Shown: piece after piece, positions 56,113 to 64,000 of the stretch
Position numbering within the stretch: the first letter of the stretch is position 1
How the letters are laid out: every line of letters starts with the position of its first letter
Assembly: GCF_000397205.1 (NCBI RefSeq)
Contig: NC_021237.1
Location: 6,021,001 to 6,085,000 of the forward strand
Reading direction: 5' to 3'
From: Pseudomonas protegens CHA0
GTDB lineage: Bacteria; Pseudomonadota; Gammaproteobacteria; Pseudomonadales; Pseudomonadaceae
Length of the DNA stretch: 64,000 nt
Notes under the pieces: model-generated
Seen by the model: only the letters and a program-made list of their open reading frames with translations
What the model was told of the DNA's origin: nothing
The model's database searches: none
Translations under genes and position numbers: made by a program

Positions 56113-59100
56113 TTATTTGACCGTGACCTGACCCAGGGCCGGGGTGCGTTCCTGAGCCTGATGCTCCGGTGCGTACACCTGGTAGAAACGTGCCGGCGGC
56201 AGATTGAACTGGCCTTTCTGGGAGAAGCGAACCAGATGGCGCAGGCGCACTTCGCTGCCGTCGTTCAACGCATCCAGCGGCACCGCGTAGCTCATCTGCC
56301 CCGGTTCGGAGCGAGCCTTCTCCAGGGACGCCGCCTCCGTACCGGCCGGGCCGGCCAGCTTGATGCCCCAGGTGGTGCGCTCGACATCGGCGCCCGGCGG
56401 CAGCGGCACTTCCAGCATGCCGTACAGCAGCGGCCGGTTGCCTTCGTTGGCGATGATCACTTCGTCCAGGTACAGGCCGTCACTGGCGATCGGCTTGTTG
56501 CCCACCGGTTCCAGCTTGAAGGTGAAGGCTTCGTCCCCCGGCACCAGGCGCAACAGGCGGCGGGTGATGTTCACCGGCGACGGCGTGCCCATGTCCAGCT
56601 TGCTCAGGTAGCTCACCGACGCCCGCAACGGACGTTCCGGCACAGAGCCCAGGGCCAGTACCGTCGGCACCTGCGCCCCTTGCCACTGCCAGTAGCTTTC
56701 ACCGCTGGCGCCCTGGCGCTGTTGCCAGCCCTGCCCCGGGTTCAAGGCCACCGCCGGGGTCGACTGGGCGATGCTGCGCTGCAGCCAGGTCAGGGCCAGG
56801 GCCCGTTCCAGGGTCGATTGCGACGGCAGCAGGCGTTGCAGCAAGGCACGCGCCGCGCCTTGGTCGAACGGTTTGAGCGACAGGCTCAGGGCCTGGGTGA
56901 ACGGCTGGGAGCTGATATCCAATTGCTGCTGCGCCGCTTCCAGTTGGGCGACGAACGCCGCGGGTGGCGTGACCTTGGCATCCCGCGCCAGGGCCGCGGC
57001 CAGCACCCGGGCGCTGGCCAGGCCGAGGGCCGAATCCGGATCGTCCATCACCAGGCTGTCGCTGCCGTTGTCCTGCATGCTGGCTGCCGGGCCGCTACCG
57101 GCCTTGGCCAGGTCGTCCATCAGGCCGCTGACCAGGGTGTTGATCGGCAGTTTCATTTCACGGGCGAACGACAGGATCAGCGCCCGTTGCAGCAACGGTG
57201 TATTGCCAGCCTGCTTGGCGTAGACCTCCAGCACCCGCTGCCAGTGCTCCGGCGGCAGGTTCAGGTCCAGCACCTTGCTCGCATTCCAGTCGGCGTAATA
57301 GGCGTAGGCGGTGAGGAAGGCATCCGGCTCGGCATCTTCGCCCCACCAGGTGAATGCCGCTTCCGGCCCGGCCATGTGCACCAGGCGCAGACGGCTGTTC
57401 TGCATCATCAGCCGCAGCCGGTCGCGGATCTGCGGATTGCTGGCCAGCGCCGGGTAGGCAACGCTCAGCGGCAGCAACTGGCTGGCGGTCTGTTCGACGC
57501 CGCCATACGGGTATTCCAGCAGGTCATCCAGGGCCGAACGGAACAGCGCTTGCGGGCTGTCGTCCAGGCGCAGGCGAATGTCCGCAGCATCGGCCGGCAG
57601 GCCCAGCGGCGTGCTGATGGTGACCACGTCCAGGCTCTGGGTCTGCACGCTCTGCCAGCCGGCCGCACTGCTCACCAGGCGCACCGCCAGGGCATCCACG
57701 GTCTTGCCGCCCTGCACCAGCTCGGCGCTCCACTCGCCATTGCCCGGGGCAATGGCCGGCAGCGCCACATAGTTGATGCCGCTGTTGAGGGTCAGCGGCA
57801 GGCGCTGGGACTCCCCGGCGTAATGGATCACTAGTTCGGCCTTGGTGGGTTGTTCGGACTGGCTGAAGGCGAATACCCCCAGGTCCGGCTTGTCACCCGT
57901 GCGGAAGCGGGTCGGACCGCTCCACTTCAGGTACAGGGCCTTGTCGGAACGCACGAACTGCTTTTTCTGCCCCACTTGGCCATCATCGGCGATGGCCCGG
58001 GCAGTGATGCGCCAGCGGGTCAGGGAATCCGGCATGCGGAAGGTGAAACGCGCCTTGCCGTTGCCATCGGTGACCAACTCCGGCTGCCAGGCAGCGGTGT
58101 CGACATCTTCGCGCCGCGGACGCTCCAGTACCTTGACCCCGCGTTCGCTGCGGTTGGCCTTGCCCGGGGCGGTGGGGCTGCCCGGCAGGGCCACGTCGTA
58201 GCTGATGAACGACAGGCTGGCGCTGGTGCGCACATTGTTGCGCCGCGGGTGGTAGAAGAACTGGTCGATGCTCGGCGCCACTTCCGGTTGCAGGGCGTAG
58301 ACCATTTCGTCCACCACGCTGACCGTCAGGTGTGCGGGCACCGGCTTGCCGGCGAACTGGGTAGACAGGTCGACGGTGACCATGTCACCCGGCTGGTATT
58401 TGTCCTTGTCGGTATGGATGGCCACATCGATCTGCGGCGTCAGCACCTTGATCCCGGCGTTCTGGAAGCTGTACTCGCCGCCCTTGGTGTAGAGCACGGA
58501 AAAGGTCAGGTTCGGCGCAAAGCCGTCCTTCACCGGCACCCGGGCGCGGTATTGGGTGGGGCTGAGTTTTTCCACCTTGAGCCAATCGCCGCCCTTGGAC
58601 AGCAGCGCCGTGGCCTCGACCTTGTCCCGCTCCAGGGACAGCAGGGCGTCGTTGATCGGCTCCGGGAAGGTGATCAGCGCCAAGGCTTCGTCACCAGCCT
58701 TGTACTCGGGCTTGTCGAGGACGATTTCCACGGTGCCCGGCACCGCTTTCACGCCCTCGCCAGTGACCGAGTGGCTGGTGCCGCCCAGTACACGATCGTG
58801 CTCGTCGCGCAGGGTCAGGTTGTAGGTACCGGGGCGCTCGAAGGCCAGGGCGAAACCGCTATCAGCGGCAGCCAGCTTGCCCTCGCCGGTGGACTGGTCC
58901 TCCATGCGCACCCAGCCGTAGCGGCTCGGCTTGACGTTCTTGCTCTGCTCGCTGGTGTTCTGGTTGGCGTAGCTGAACTGCACCTTGTCGCCGGCAGCGC
59001 TGAAACGCTGCGGCGCGCTGAGGCTGAAGCTCGCCGCGCCACGCTCGATGAGGATTTCCTTGGTGGTCTTGACCCGATACGCAGCGCCATCACTGGCGAA

Positions 59101-60690
59101 TACGGTGAGCATGTAGCGGCTGGGCTTGTCCGCCGCCGGCAGGTCGAGGGTCGCACTGCCCTTGGAATCGGTGGTCAGTTCGGCGCTGGTCAACTCCACC
59201 GGGAACTGGCCCATGTACTGCAGTTCGTTGTCCACCATGGACAGCTGCTGGGCCCGCAGGCTCAGTTGCAGGCGAGCGTTGGCCACCGGCTTGCCGTCGG
59301 GGTAGAGCAGCACCAGGTTGCCCTTCACCGGCTCGCCGGTCTTGAAGTCCGGCTTGGCCAGGGCCAGGGAAACCTCAAAGTGCGGCTTGATGTACTCGGC
59401 CACGCGGAAGGCACTGCTGTAGACCTGGCCCTTGTAGCCAAAACGCAGTTCATAACCACCGGCCACGGCATTTTCCGGCAGTTGGAAGCGGCCCTGGGCG
59501 CCGGACTTGGAATCCAGGTTCAGGGTCATGTTCTGCAGGGCGGTGCCGGCGGCATCCAGCACGCTGACGTTCACCGTGCCGGCACCCGGCTGTACCGAGT
59601 CCCGGGCGTTCTTGAACTCGCGACCGACGATCTTCAGCGATACCCAGTCCCCCGGGCGATACAGCGGCCGGTCGGTGAAGGCATACAGTTTGGTGTCGTA
59701 GATTTCGCTGTCGTAATAGAAGTTCTCGGAGACGAACACCCCGCCTTCCTGGTCTTCGCCGATCACGTAGGAGCGCTCGGGGCTGACGTGCTTGAGGCGC
59801 ACCAGGCCCTGTTCGTCGGTGGCGCCGCTGTTCATCACACCGAGGCCGTCGGTCCACAGCACATTGACCTTGGGCACCGAGTTGCCTTCATGCTTGCCCG
59901 CGGCCCAGACCAGCAGTTCGTCGCCGGCGATCTTGCTCACCGCCACGGTGTTGGAAACAAAGACCATGGTGGTGGCGCGGTACTTGCCCACCAGGGCCTC
60001 CACCAGGTACAGGCCGGGCTTGAGCTGCCCCAGCGGGATGTAGACGTTGCCCGGGGCGACGTTGATGAACTGGCTGGAGGAACCGGACAGGTTTACCCCG
60101 GCCGGCGGCTGGATCGGCTTGGCCTGCCACAGCGGATAACGGAACTGGGTCACCAGGGGCAGCCCCGGGATCAGGGCGAATTGCGGCTGGGCGTCATACG
60201 GCGTCGGCGCCAGCATGGAGTTGCCCACCTTCAGTTCCGGCACCTCTTCGGTGACCTGCTTGCGTGACTCGTAGGAGAAGGCGCGCTGCATCACCCGGCG
60301 GGATTTGCGGTACCAGTTGTCCCACAGGTAGGCCAGGGTGTTGGACAGGCCCTCGCCCTTGAACTGGCCGTCGCTGACCACCCGGTGCAGGTTCTTCTGG
60401 CGCTTGAGAAAGTCCAGCGGCTGGTCGATCCGGTACACCCGGATGTCCGCGCCGCCATAGGGCTCCATGCGAAAGCGCCGGTAGTCACGGCCCGGGGCTT
60501 CGAGGCGCACCATGGCCTGTTCGTCGCTGGCGAAACTGCTGTCGGCCAGGAGGAAGAAACTCTCGCCGGAGACCGCCGCATAGTCGCTGGGCGGCACCGA
60601 GTCTTCGGCGTTGACCAGGGCCACGGGGGTGAGCAGGGTCAAGGCCAGGGTCAGGCGAAACAGAAAACGGGACATACGGGATTCGCTCAT
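56113..60690 (-). CDS. magD: Alpha-2-macroglobulin-like protein MagD (YfaS type)
   Basis: A 1525-residue periplasmic protein of the bacterial alpha-2-macroglobulin family. After a signal peptide come tandem macroglobulin (MG) beta domains. The bait-region neighbourhood follows, then the A2M domain ([21 protein letters not shown]) and the complement-like helical toroid and receptor-binding end. At the thioester position the sequence is YGGVEQTAS instead of CxEQ, so no covalent trap can form, as in P. aeruginosa MagD and E. coli YfaS. The ATG at 60690 overlaps the magC stop by four bases (ATGA); the ATG 78 bases upstream lies inside magC. MagD is thought to guard the periplasm against foreign proteases with the other Mag proteins and PBP1b. 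Confidence 0.94.
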   Translation of the reverse strand: MSESRMSRFLFRLTLALTLLTPVALVNAEDSVPPSDYAAVSGESFFLLADSSFASDEQAMVRLEAPGRDYRRFRMEPYGGADIRVYRIDQPLDFLKRQKNLHRVVSDGQFKGEGLSNTLAYLWDNWYRKSRRVMQRAFSYESRKQVTEEVPELKVGNSMLAPTPYDAQPQFALIPGLPLVTQFRYPLWQAKPIQPPAGVNLSGSSSQFINVAPGNVYIPLGQLKPGLYLVEALVGKYRATTMVFVSNTVAVSKIAGDELLVWAAGKHEGNSVPKVNVLWTDGLGVMNSGATDEQGLVRLKHVSPERSYVIGEDQEGGVFVSENFYYDSEIYDTKLYAFTDRPLYRPGDWVSLKIVGREFKNARDSVQPGAGTVNVSVLDAAGTALQNMTLNLDSKSGAQGRFQLPENAVAGGYELRFGYKGQVYSSAFRVAEYIKPHFEVSLALAKPDFKTGEPVKGNLVLLYPDGKPVANARLQLSLRAQQLSMVDNELQYMGQFPVELTSAELTTDSKGSATLDLPAADKPSRYMLTVFASDGAAYRVKTTKEILIERGAASFSLSAPQRFSAAGDKVQFSYANQNTSEQSKNVKPSRYGWVRMEDQSTGEGKLAAADSGFALAFERPGTYNLTLRDEHDRVLGGTSHSVTGEGVKAVPGTVEIVLDKPEYKAGDEALALITFPEPINDALLSLERDKVEATALLSKGGDWLKVEKLSPTQYRARVPVKDGFAPNLTFSVLYTKGGEYSFQNAGIKVLTPQIDVAIHTDKDKYQPGDMVTVDLSTQFAGKPVPAHLTVSVVDEMVYALQPEVAPSIDQFFYHPRRNNVRTSASLSFISYDVALPGSPTAPGKANRSERGVKVLERPRREDVDTAAWQPELVTDGNGKARFTFRMPDSLTRWRITARAIADDGQVGQKKQFVRSDKALYLKWSGPTRFRTGDKPDLGVFAFSQSEQPTKAELVIHYAGESQRLPLTLNSGINYVALPAIAPGNGEWSAELVQGGKTVDALAVRLVSSAAGWQSVQTQSLDVVTISTPLGLPADAADIRLRLDDSPQALFRSALDDLLEYPYGGVEQTASQLLPLSVAYPALASNPQIRDRLRLMMQNSRLRLVHMAGPEAAFTWWGEDAEPDAFLTAYAYYADWNASKVLDLNLPPEHWQRVLEVYAKQAGNTPLLQRALILSFAREMKLPINTLVSGLMDDLAKAGSGPAASMQDNGSDSLVMDDPDSALGLASARVLAAALARDAKVTPPAAFVAQLEAAQQQLDISSQPFTQALSLSLKPFDQGAARALLQRLLPSQSTLERALALTWLQRSIAQSTPAVALNPGQGWQQRQGASGESYWQWQGAQVPTVLALGSVPERPLRASVSYLSKLDMGTPSPVNITRRLLRLVPGDEAFTFKLEPVGNKPIASDGLYLDEVIIANEGNRPLLYGMLEVPLPPGADVERTTWGIKLAGPAGTEAASLEKARSEPGQMSYAVPLDALNDGSEVRLRHLVRFSQKGQFNLPPARFYQVYAPEHQAQERTPALGQVTVK

Positions 60691-61334
60691 TGGGTGAGGA
60701 AGTTCAGTCGATAGATGCCGATGAAGTTGGGGTTGGCTGAGTCGGGTATCCATCGAGTGTCCTTCCATGTCATCAGTTGCTGCACGCTAGCCGAGCGCAT
60801 GCCGTTGTCGGTGGGAGTGGTGGTGCCGGTGTGATAGGCGATGTTGCGGCCCATCCAGATCATCAGGTGCTGGTCGTCGCCCTGGTCGAAGAACAACAGG
60901 TCACCGGGGCGCGCCTGCCCCAGGTCACGGCTCACCAGATGGCTGTTGAACTGGATCAGCTTGATGGCATTGACGTAGGGCCCGGTCTGGCCGCCGCCCT
61001 GCTGCCACTGCTGGGCCAGGCCGCGCTGGCCTTCGCTCAGTTGCAGCTCCGGCGGCAGGTAGCGATTGGACATGCCGTTGGCCCGCAGCCATTTGTTGTC
61101 GTGGACCTTGAGCGCTTCGTTGGCAGCAAAACGCACCAGGCCCGCGCAGTCCTGCTGGTACCAGCGCGGGCTCGGGCCCTGGCTCAACTGCTCCTGGGCG
61201 ATGCGCACGAACCAGGCACGGAACACCTGGGACTGCTGCACGTCCAGGGGCGGAGCCTGGGTCGCGCCCACGGCGCTGCTCAGCAACAAGGCCAACAGGC
61301 CAAGGCTGCTCAGACCTTTGCGCAGTGCACTCAC
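60687..61334 (-). CDS. magC: DUF1175 (YfaT-like) periplasmic protein, MagC
   Basis: A protein of about 215 residues with signal peptide [23 protein letters not shown] and the DUF1175 core: [20 protein letters not shown] (candidate catalytic Cys) and [29 protein letters not shown] (Asp and His), an NlpC/P60-like arrangement that hints at a peptidoglycan hydrolase or acyltransferase. I prefer a GTG at 61334, which overlaps the magB stop by four bases as magC-magD do; ATG codons at 61346 and 61361 are alternatives. Confidence 0.87.
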   Translation of the reverse strand: MSALRKGLSSLGLLALLLSSAVGATQAPPLDVQQSQVFRAWFVRIAQEQLSQGPSPRWYQQDCAGLVRFAANEALKVHDNKWLRANGMSNRYLPPELQLSEGQRGLAQQWQQGGGQTGPYVNAIKLIQFNSHLVSRDLGQARPGDLLFFDQGDDQHLMIWMGRNIAYHTGTTTPTDNGMRSASVQQLMTWKDTRWIPDSANPNFIGIYRLNFLTQ

Positions 61335-63043
61335 AGGGCACGCCATTGCAGAGGCAGCCATTGCCAGTGACCGTCGGGCTCGCTGCCTTCGGGCAGGGTC
61401 AGGGCGTACTTGCCATAACCGCCGAGGGTACGCAGCTTGGGCACCAGGTAGGTTTGCGCGGCGTTGTTGAACACCGGCTCCATGTCCTGGGGCAGGCTGT
61501 CGAAGGTTTCCTGCTGGATCAACTGGGCCAGGGACTGCGGGCCCAGGTACACCGGCATCAGTGCATCCTTGGGCACCACGTCCGCCAGGGGCGGGAAGCG
61601 CTTGTCCAGGGTGCCCAGGGCCTTGCTCACAAGCTTGTCATCCAGGGAAAACACCAGGGTCGAGCCATGGCGGGCCAGGCTGACCTGCATGAAGGCGCGA
61701 CCGGTGATGGTTTGCGGGTCCTTGGCTTCCTTGGCCGGGTACTGGCCGAAGTTGGAACTGACCTGGCGCTGCCACTGGTGCACGTCGCCGTTCTGCTGCT
61801 CGACCACCGGGAAGATGCGCTCCGCCACCTTGCTTTCCCGGGTGCCGACCATGGAGCCGAACAGCTTGCCCAGGTCCGCATCGAGCTTGGCATTGTCCTT
61901 GTCCTTGAGGCTGGCCACCAGCAGCGGTGTATACAGCCGCGAGTCGGCGTACCAGCACAGGCCGGCGGTCCCGGCCATGTGCTCGGTCAGGGTGGTGGCC
62001 ACCGCTTCTTCGGCCCCCAGCTTGACCAGCAACGGCTTCTGCTGCTCCGCCGCCAGGGGCAAGGCTACGCAGGCGCTGGCGCCCATGGGCATGGCCTGCC
62101 AGATCGGCTTGAAGTCGAACGCCGGCTGGTTGTCCTGCTCTTGCATGGCCAGGTAGCTGTGCCAGCCCTTGTCGTCCATGTCGAAGCGCAGGCCGGCGAA
62201 GTTGGGGATAAAGCGCTGGTAACCCATGGCCAAAACGCTGGAATTGACTGCCAGCCGCTGCTGCACTTCAGGCTTGCGCGCTTCCAGGCCAAAGGCCTCG
62301 GGGAACAGTTTGTCACCGTTGAGCAGGGCCTCCAGGGCGGTGGTGGACACCGCACCATGCTCGTCGTCGGCGCCGGTGGCGGGGTCGTACAGCTTGGCGG
62401 GGTTGGACAGCACCACCAGCTTGTCGCCGTGGGAGGCGAATGCCAGGGACCGGCTGGCGTTGTAATTCAACTGGTACAGGGTCACCGCATCGCCACCGAC
62501 CTTCAGGTCCGCCAGCTTGCTCAACTGGGTGTCATCCAGGGCCACCTTGGCCAGGGGCTCCAGCAGCTTGGCCAGGCCGCCGCGGTCCATCACCAGCAGG
62601 AAGTCCTTGAGACGCCCGTCGGCGCCGCGCCACAGCGCCACGTCGGCCGGCTGGTCGAACAACTGCTCGATCAGGTTGTCCTGCAGCTTCAGGTCATGCT
62701 CGTAGATGATCCGCCGCAGGCTGCCGATCAGGCCCAGGCGGTCGGCGTGGGTCTGGTAATAGAAGACGAAATCCTCGGTCAGGGTTTCCTTGAGGAAAGG
62801 CACCGCCAGCAGGTCCTTGGGCAACTGCGCCAGGGAATGGGTTTCCAGCAGCCCATCGGGGCGGCTCAGGCCCAGCTTGTCGCCGGCCAGCTCCGCCACC
62901 GGAGTCTTGGGCTTGCAGCCCACGCCGGTGACCGCGGCCGCCACCAGGCACAGGCCCATGACCAGGACCGGCCAGCGCCGCTTGCTGGCGGGTTGTTCAG
63001 TACCGGGCACGCCGGCTGCCGGGGATGCTGTGTTTTCGCTCAT
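61331..63043 (-). CDS. magB: DUF2138 (YfaA-like) membrane-anchored protein, MagB
   Basis: A 570-residue protein with a 22-residue cytoplasmic start, one membrane helix ([18 protein letters not shown]) and a large periplasmic DUF2138 domain. VGCKPK after the helix could also be read as a lipobox, though the long polar start speaks for a simple anchor. Conserved stretches are [22 protein letters not shown] and [17 protein letters not shown]. In P. aeruginosa MagB forms a complex with MagD at the inner membrane. It lies between magA (38 bases upstream) and magC (four-base overlap). Confidence 0.87.
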   Translation of the reverse strand: MSENTASPAAGVPGTEQPASKRRWPVLVMGLCLVAAAVTGVGCKPKTPVAELAGDKLGLSRPDGLLETHSLAQLPKDLLAVPFLKETLTEDFVFYYQTHADRLGLIGSLRRIIYEHDLKLQDNLIEQLFDQPADVALWRGADGRLKDFLLVMDRGGLAKLLEPLAKVALDDTQLSKLADLKVGGDAVTLYQLNYNASRSLAFASHGDKLVVLSNPAKLYDPATGADDEHGAVSTTALEALLNGDKLFPEAFGLEARKPEVQQRLAVNSSVLAMGYQRFIPNFAGLRFDMDDKGWHSYLAMQEQDNQPAFDFKPIWQAMPMGASACVALPLAAEQQKPLLVKLGAEEAVATTLTEHMAGTAGLCWYADSRLYTPLLVASLKDKDNAKLDADLGKLFGSMVGTRESKVAERIFPVVEQQNGDVHQWQRQVSSNFGQYPAKEAKDPQTITGRAFMQVSLARHGSTLVFSLDDKLVSKALGTLDKRFPPLADVVPKDALMPVYLGPQSLAQLIQQETFDSLPQDMEPVFNNAAQTYLVPKLRTLGGYGKYALTLPEGSEPDGHWQWLPLQWRAL

Positions 63044-63080
63044 GATTCACAAAGCCCAATTCATCCGTGGTGCGGGATGT

Positions 63081-63872
63081 TCAATAGTTGAAAGACTTGA
63101 CCAGCAACAGGTCGCCGATGGCCCGCATGGGCACGATAAAGGTCTCGCGTTTCTCATCGACGGTGTTTTCGTTAAGGATCAGGTTGATCTGCGAGGTGAT
63201 CACCTCGTTCTGATTGCTGCCTTCGTCGAAGTTGTATCCGCCGCTGCCGAAGTTGCCCCAGTAGTTCACGTAGATCAGGTAGGTGCCCCGCAGCGGTGCG
63301 GTCATGGTGAACATTTCCGGGCCCGGGCCATCGACGCCGTCCGGGTCCAGGCCGCCGCCATTGGTCAGGCCGGGGTGGCCGAAGAAGGCGTGCTGACCGT
63401 CCGGGGTAATGATGTGCATGTCCAGCTCGGCCTTGGGATCGTCCCAGCCCAGCACTAAGCGAATGCGCGGTGGAGTCTTGTTCAGGTTGGCTTCATAGAA
63501 CTGCACGCGCTTGAGGGACTTGCCCTCGGAGCTGCGCACTTCGACGCTGTTGGAGCCGGCACCGAACGCATAGGGCCGGGCAAAACGGCCCTGCTCGTCG
63601 GTGTAGAGATTCAACGGGTTACCGTTGACCGACAGGCTGTGGGGCTGGCGCAAATGGCCAATGGCCTTGAGCTGGCCTTCGATCAGGGTACGGTTGCGCT
63701 GGATGCCGCGGTCGATGGGCGGCGTCGGATAGGCCACGCGATCCTGCTCGGTGCGGTCCAGCAGGCCGGAATAACGCCAGCCGGCCAGGGGTTCCTGCAG
63801 CTCGGCAGAAGGCTCGGCGAATGCCGGCCCGGCCAGCAGCAAGGTCAGCAGAAGGGAGGATAGAGCGCGCAT
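63081..63872 (-). CDS. magA: DUF2135 (YfaP-like) periplasmic protein, MagA
   Basis: A 263-residue exported protein, first gene of the mag operon. The signal peptide is MRALSSLLLTLLLAGPAFA, and the ATG at 63872 has a CAGGA ribosome site eight bases ahead, so it is preferred to the ATG at 63893. The DUF2135 core reads RLVLGWDDPKAELDMHIITPDGQHAFFG and GPEMFTMTAPLRGTYLIYVNYWG. It is a clear paralogue of magF at the other end of the operon. The promoter lies in the last 100 bases of the window or beyond; no clear hexamers are seen. Confidence 0.88.
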   Translation of the reverse strand: MRALSSLLLTLLLAGPAFAEPSAELQEPLAGWRYSGLLDRTEQDRVAYPTPPIDRGIQRNRTLIEGQLKAIGHLRQPHSLSVNGNPLNLYTDEQGRFARPYAFGAGSNSVEVRSSEGKSLKRVQFYEANLNKTPPRIRLVLGWDDPKAELDMHIITPDGQHAFFGHPGLTNGGGLDPDGVDGPGPEMFTMTAPLRGTYLIYVNYWGNFGSGGYNFDEGSNQNEVITSQINLILNENTVDEKRETFIVPMRAIGDLLLVKSFNY

Positions 63873-64000
63873 GTAATGCGTCCTGCCATGCATGGGAAAA
63901 CCCTGGCGCCAGATCCTCGGCGCGGCTGCAAATATTCAGAAAGAGTGCCCGGCAACAAAGGGCGTTGGAAAGGCCGCAGATTAGCGACTTGGCGCCTGTT

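Noticed and set aside
57850..60267. An 805-codon plus-strand open frame over magD
   Set aside because: Antisense shadow of the macroglobulin gene, which has clear domain content on the other strand.
63873..64000. RsmA-type ANGGA sites in the mag leader
   Set aside because: The purine text near the magA start does not give the ANGGA core in a loop; it is better read as the ribosome site.

Overview
The window is a GC-rich chromosomal segment of a Pseudomonas species, most likely from the P. fluorescens group (P. protegens/P. chlororaphis-like). The basis is gene order (miaB-ybeZ-ybeY-corC-lnt, leuS-lptE-holA-arfA, lipA-lipB-ybeD-dacA-rlpA-mltB-rodA-mrdA-rlmH-rsfS-nadD-proA, ubiX-mpl, mtfA-ppa), strong GC third-position bias and Pseudomonas-type REP palindromes. 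No tRNA, rRNA, insertion sequence, prophage or CRISPR array was found.

Region by region. 1-13.4 kb: housekeeping genes for tRNA modification (miaB, 5' end cut off), ribosome maturation (ybeZ, ybeY), lipoprotein acylation (lnt), leucyl-tRNA synthetase, LPS transport (lptE), DNA polymerase delta (holA), the ribosome-rescue factor arfA (53 aa, with a hairpin inside its own reading frame), a lytic transglycosylase and an LD-carboxypeptidase. 13.5-24.9 kb: minus-strand runs for lipoate (lipA, lipB), peptidoglycan and cell shape (dacA, rlpA, mltB, rodA, mrdA), ribosome factors (rlmH, rsfS), NAD (nadD) and proline (proA), many overlapping by a few bases. 25-34.3 kb: DNA repair glycosylase, a DedA-PAP2 fusion, LON-domain protein, LrgA/LrgB pair, MaoC hydratase, a MORN-repeat lipoprotein with a legumain/caspase-like protease domain, an NAD(P)-binding protein, ubiX and mpl.

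34.4-45.6 kb: an ethanolamine catabolism locus. A divergent sigma-54 activator faces an aldehyde dehydrogenase that has a clear -24/-12 promoter. After a strong terminator comes eutH (uptake), eutA (ammonia-lyase reactivase), a single-chain EutB-EutC fusion paralogue, then ordinary eutB and eutC. There are no microcompartment shell genes, so this is a free cytosolic pathway: ethanolamine to acetaldehyde and ammonia, then to acetate. The fusion paralogue lacks a substrate-pocket aspartate that the ordinary EutB beside it keeps, and is the most unusual gene in the window.

45.7-52.4 kb: GNAT, DedA, MtfA-like peptidase and ppa, then a looser accessory stretch with a candidate small RNA, an orphan lipoprotein, a diguanylate cyclase with an internal in-frame deletion, a likely amidase toxin/immunity pair (CHAP-like plus DUF3828-like) and an exported alpha/beta hydrolase. 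52.4-63.9 kb (minus strand): copper nitrite reductase nirK downstream of a complete six-gene mag operon (magA-F, alpha-2-macroglobulin-like MagD with its periplasmic partners).
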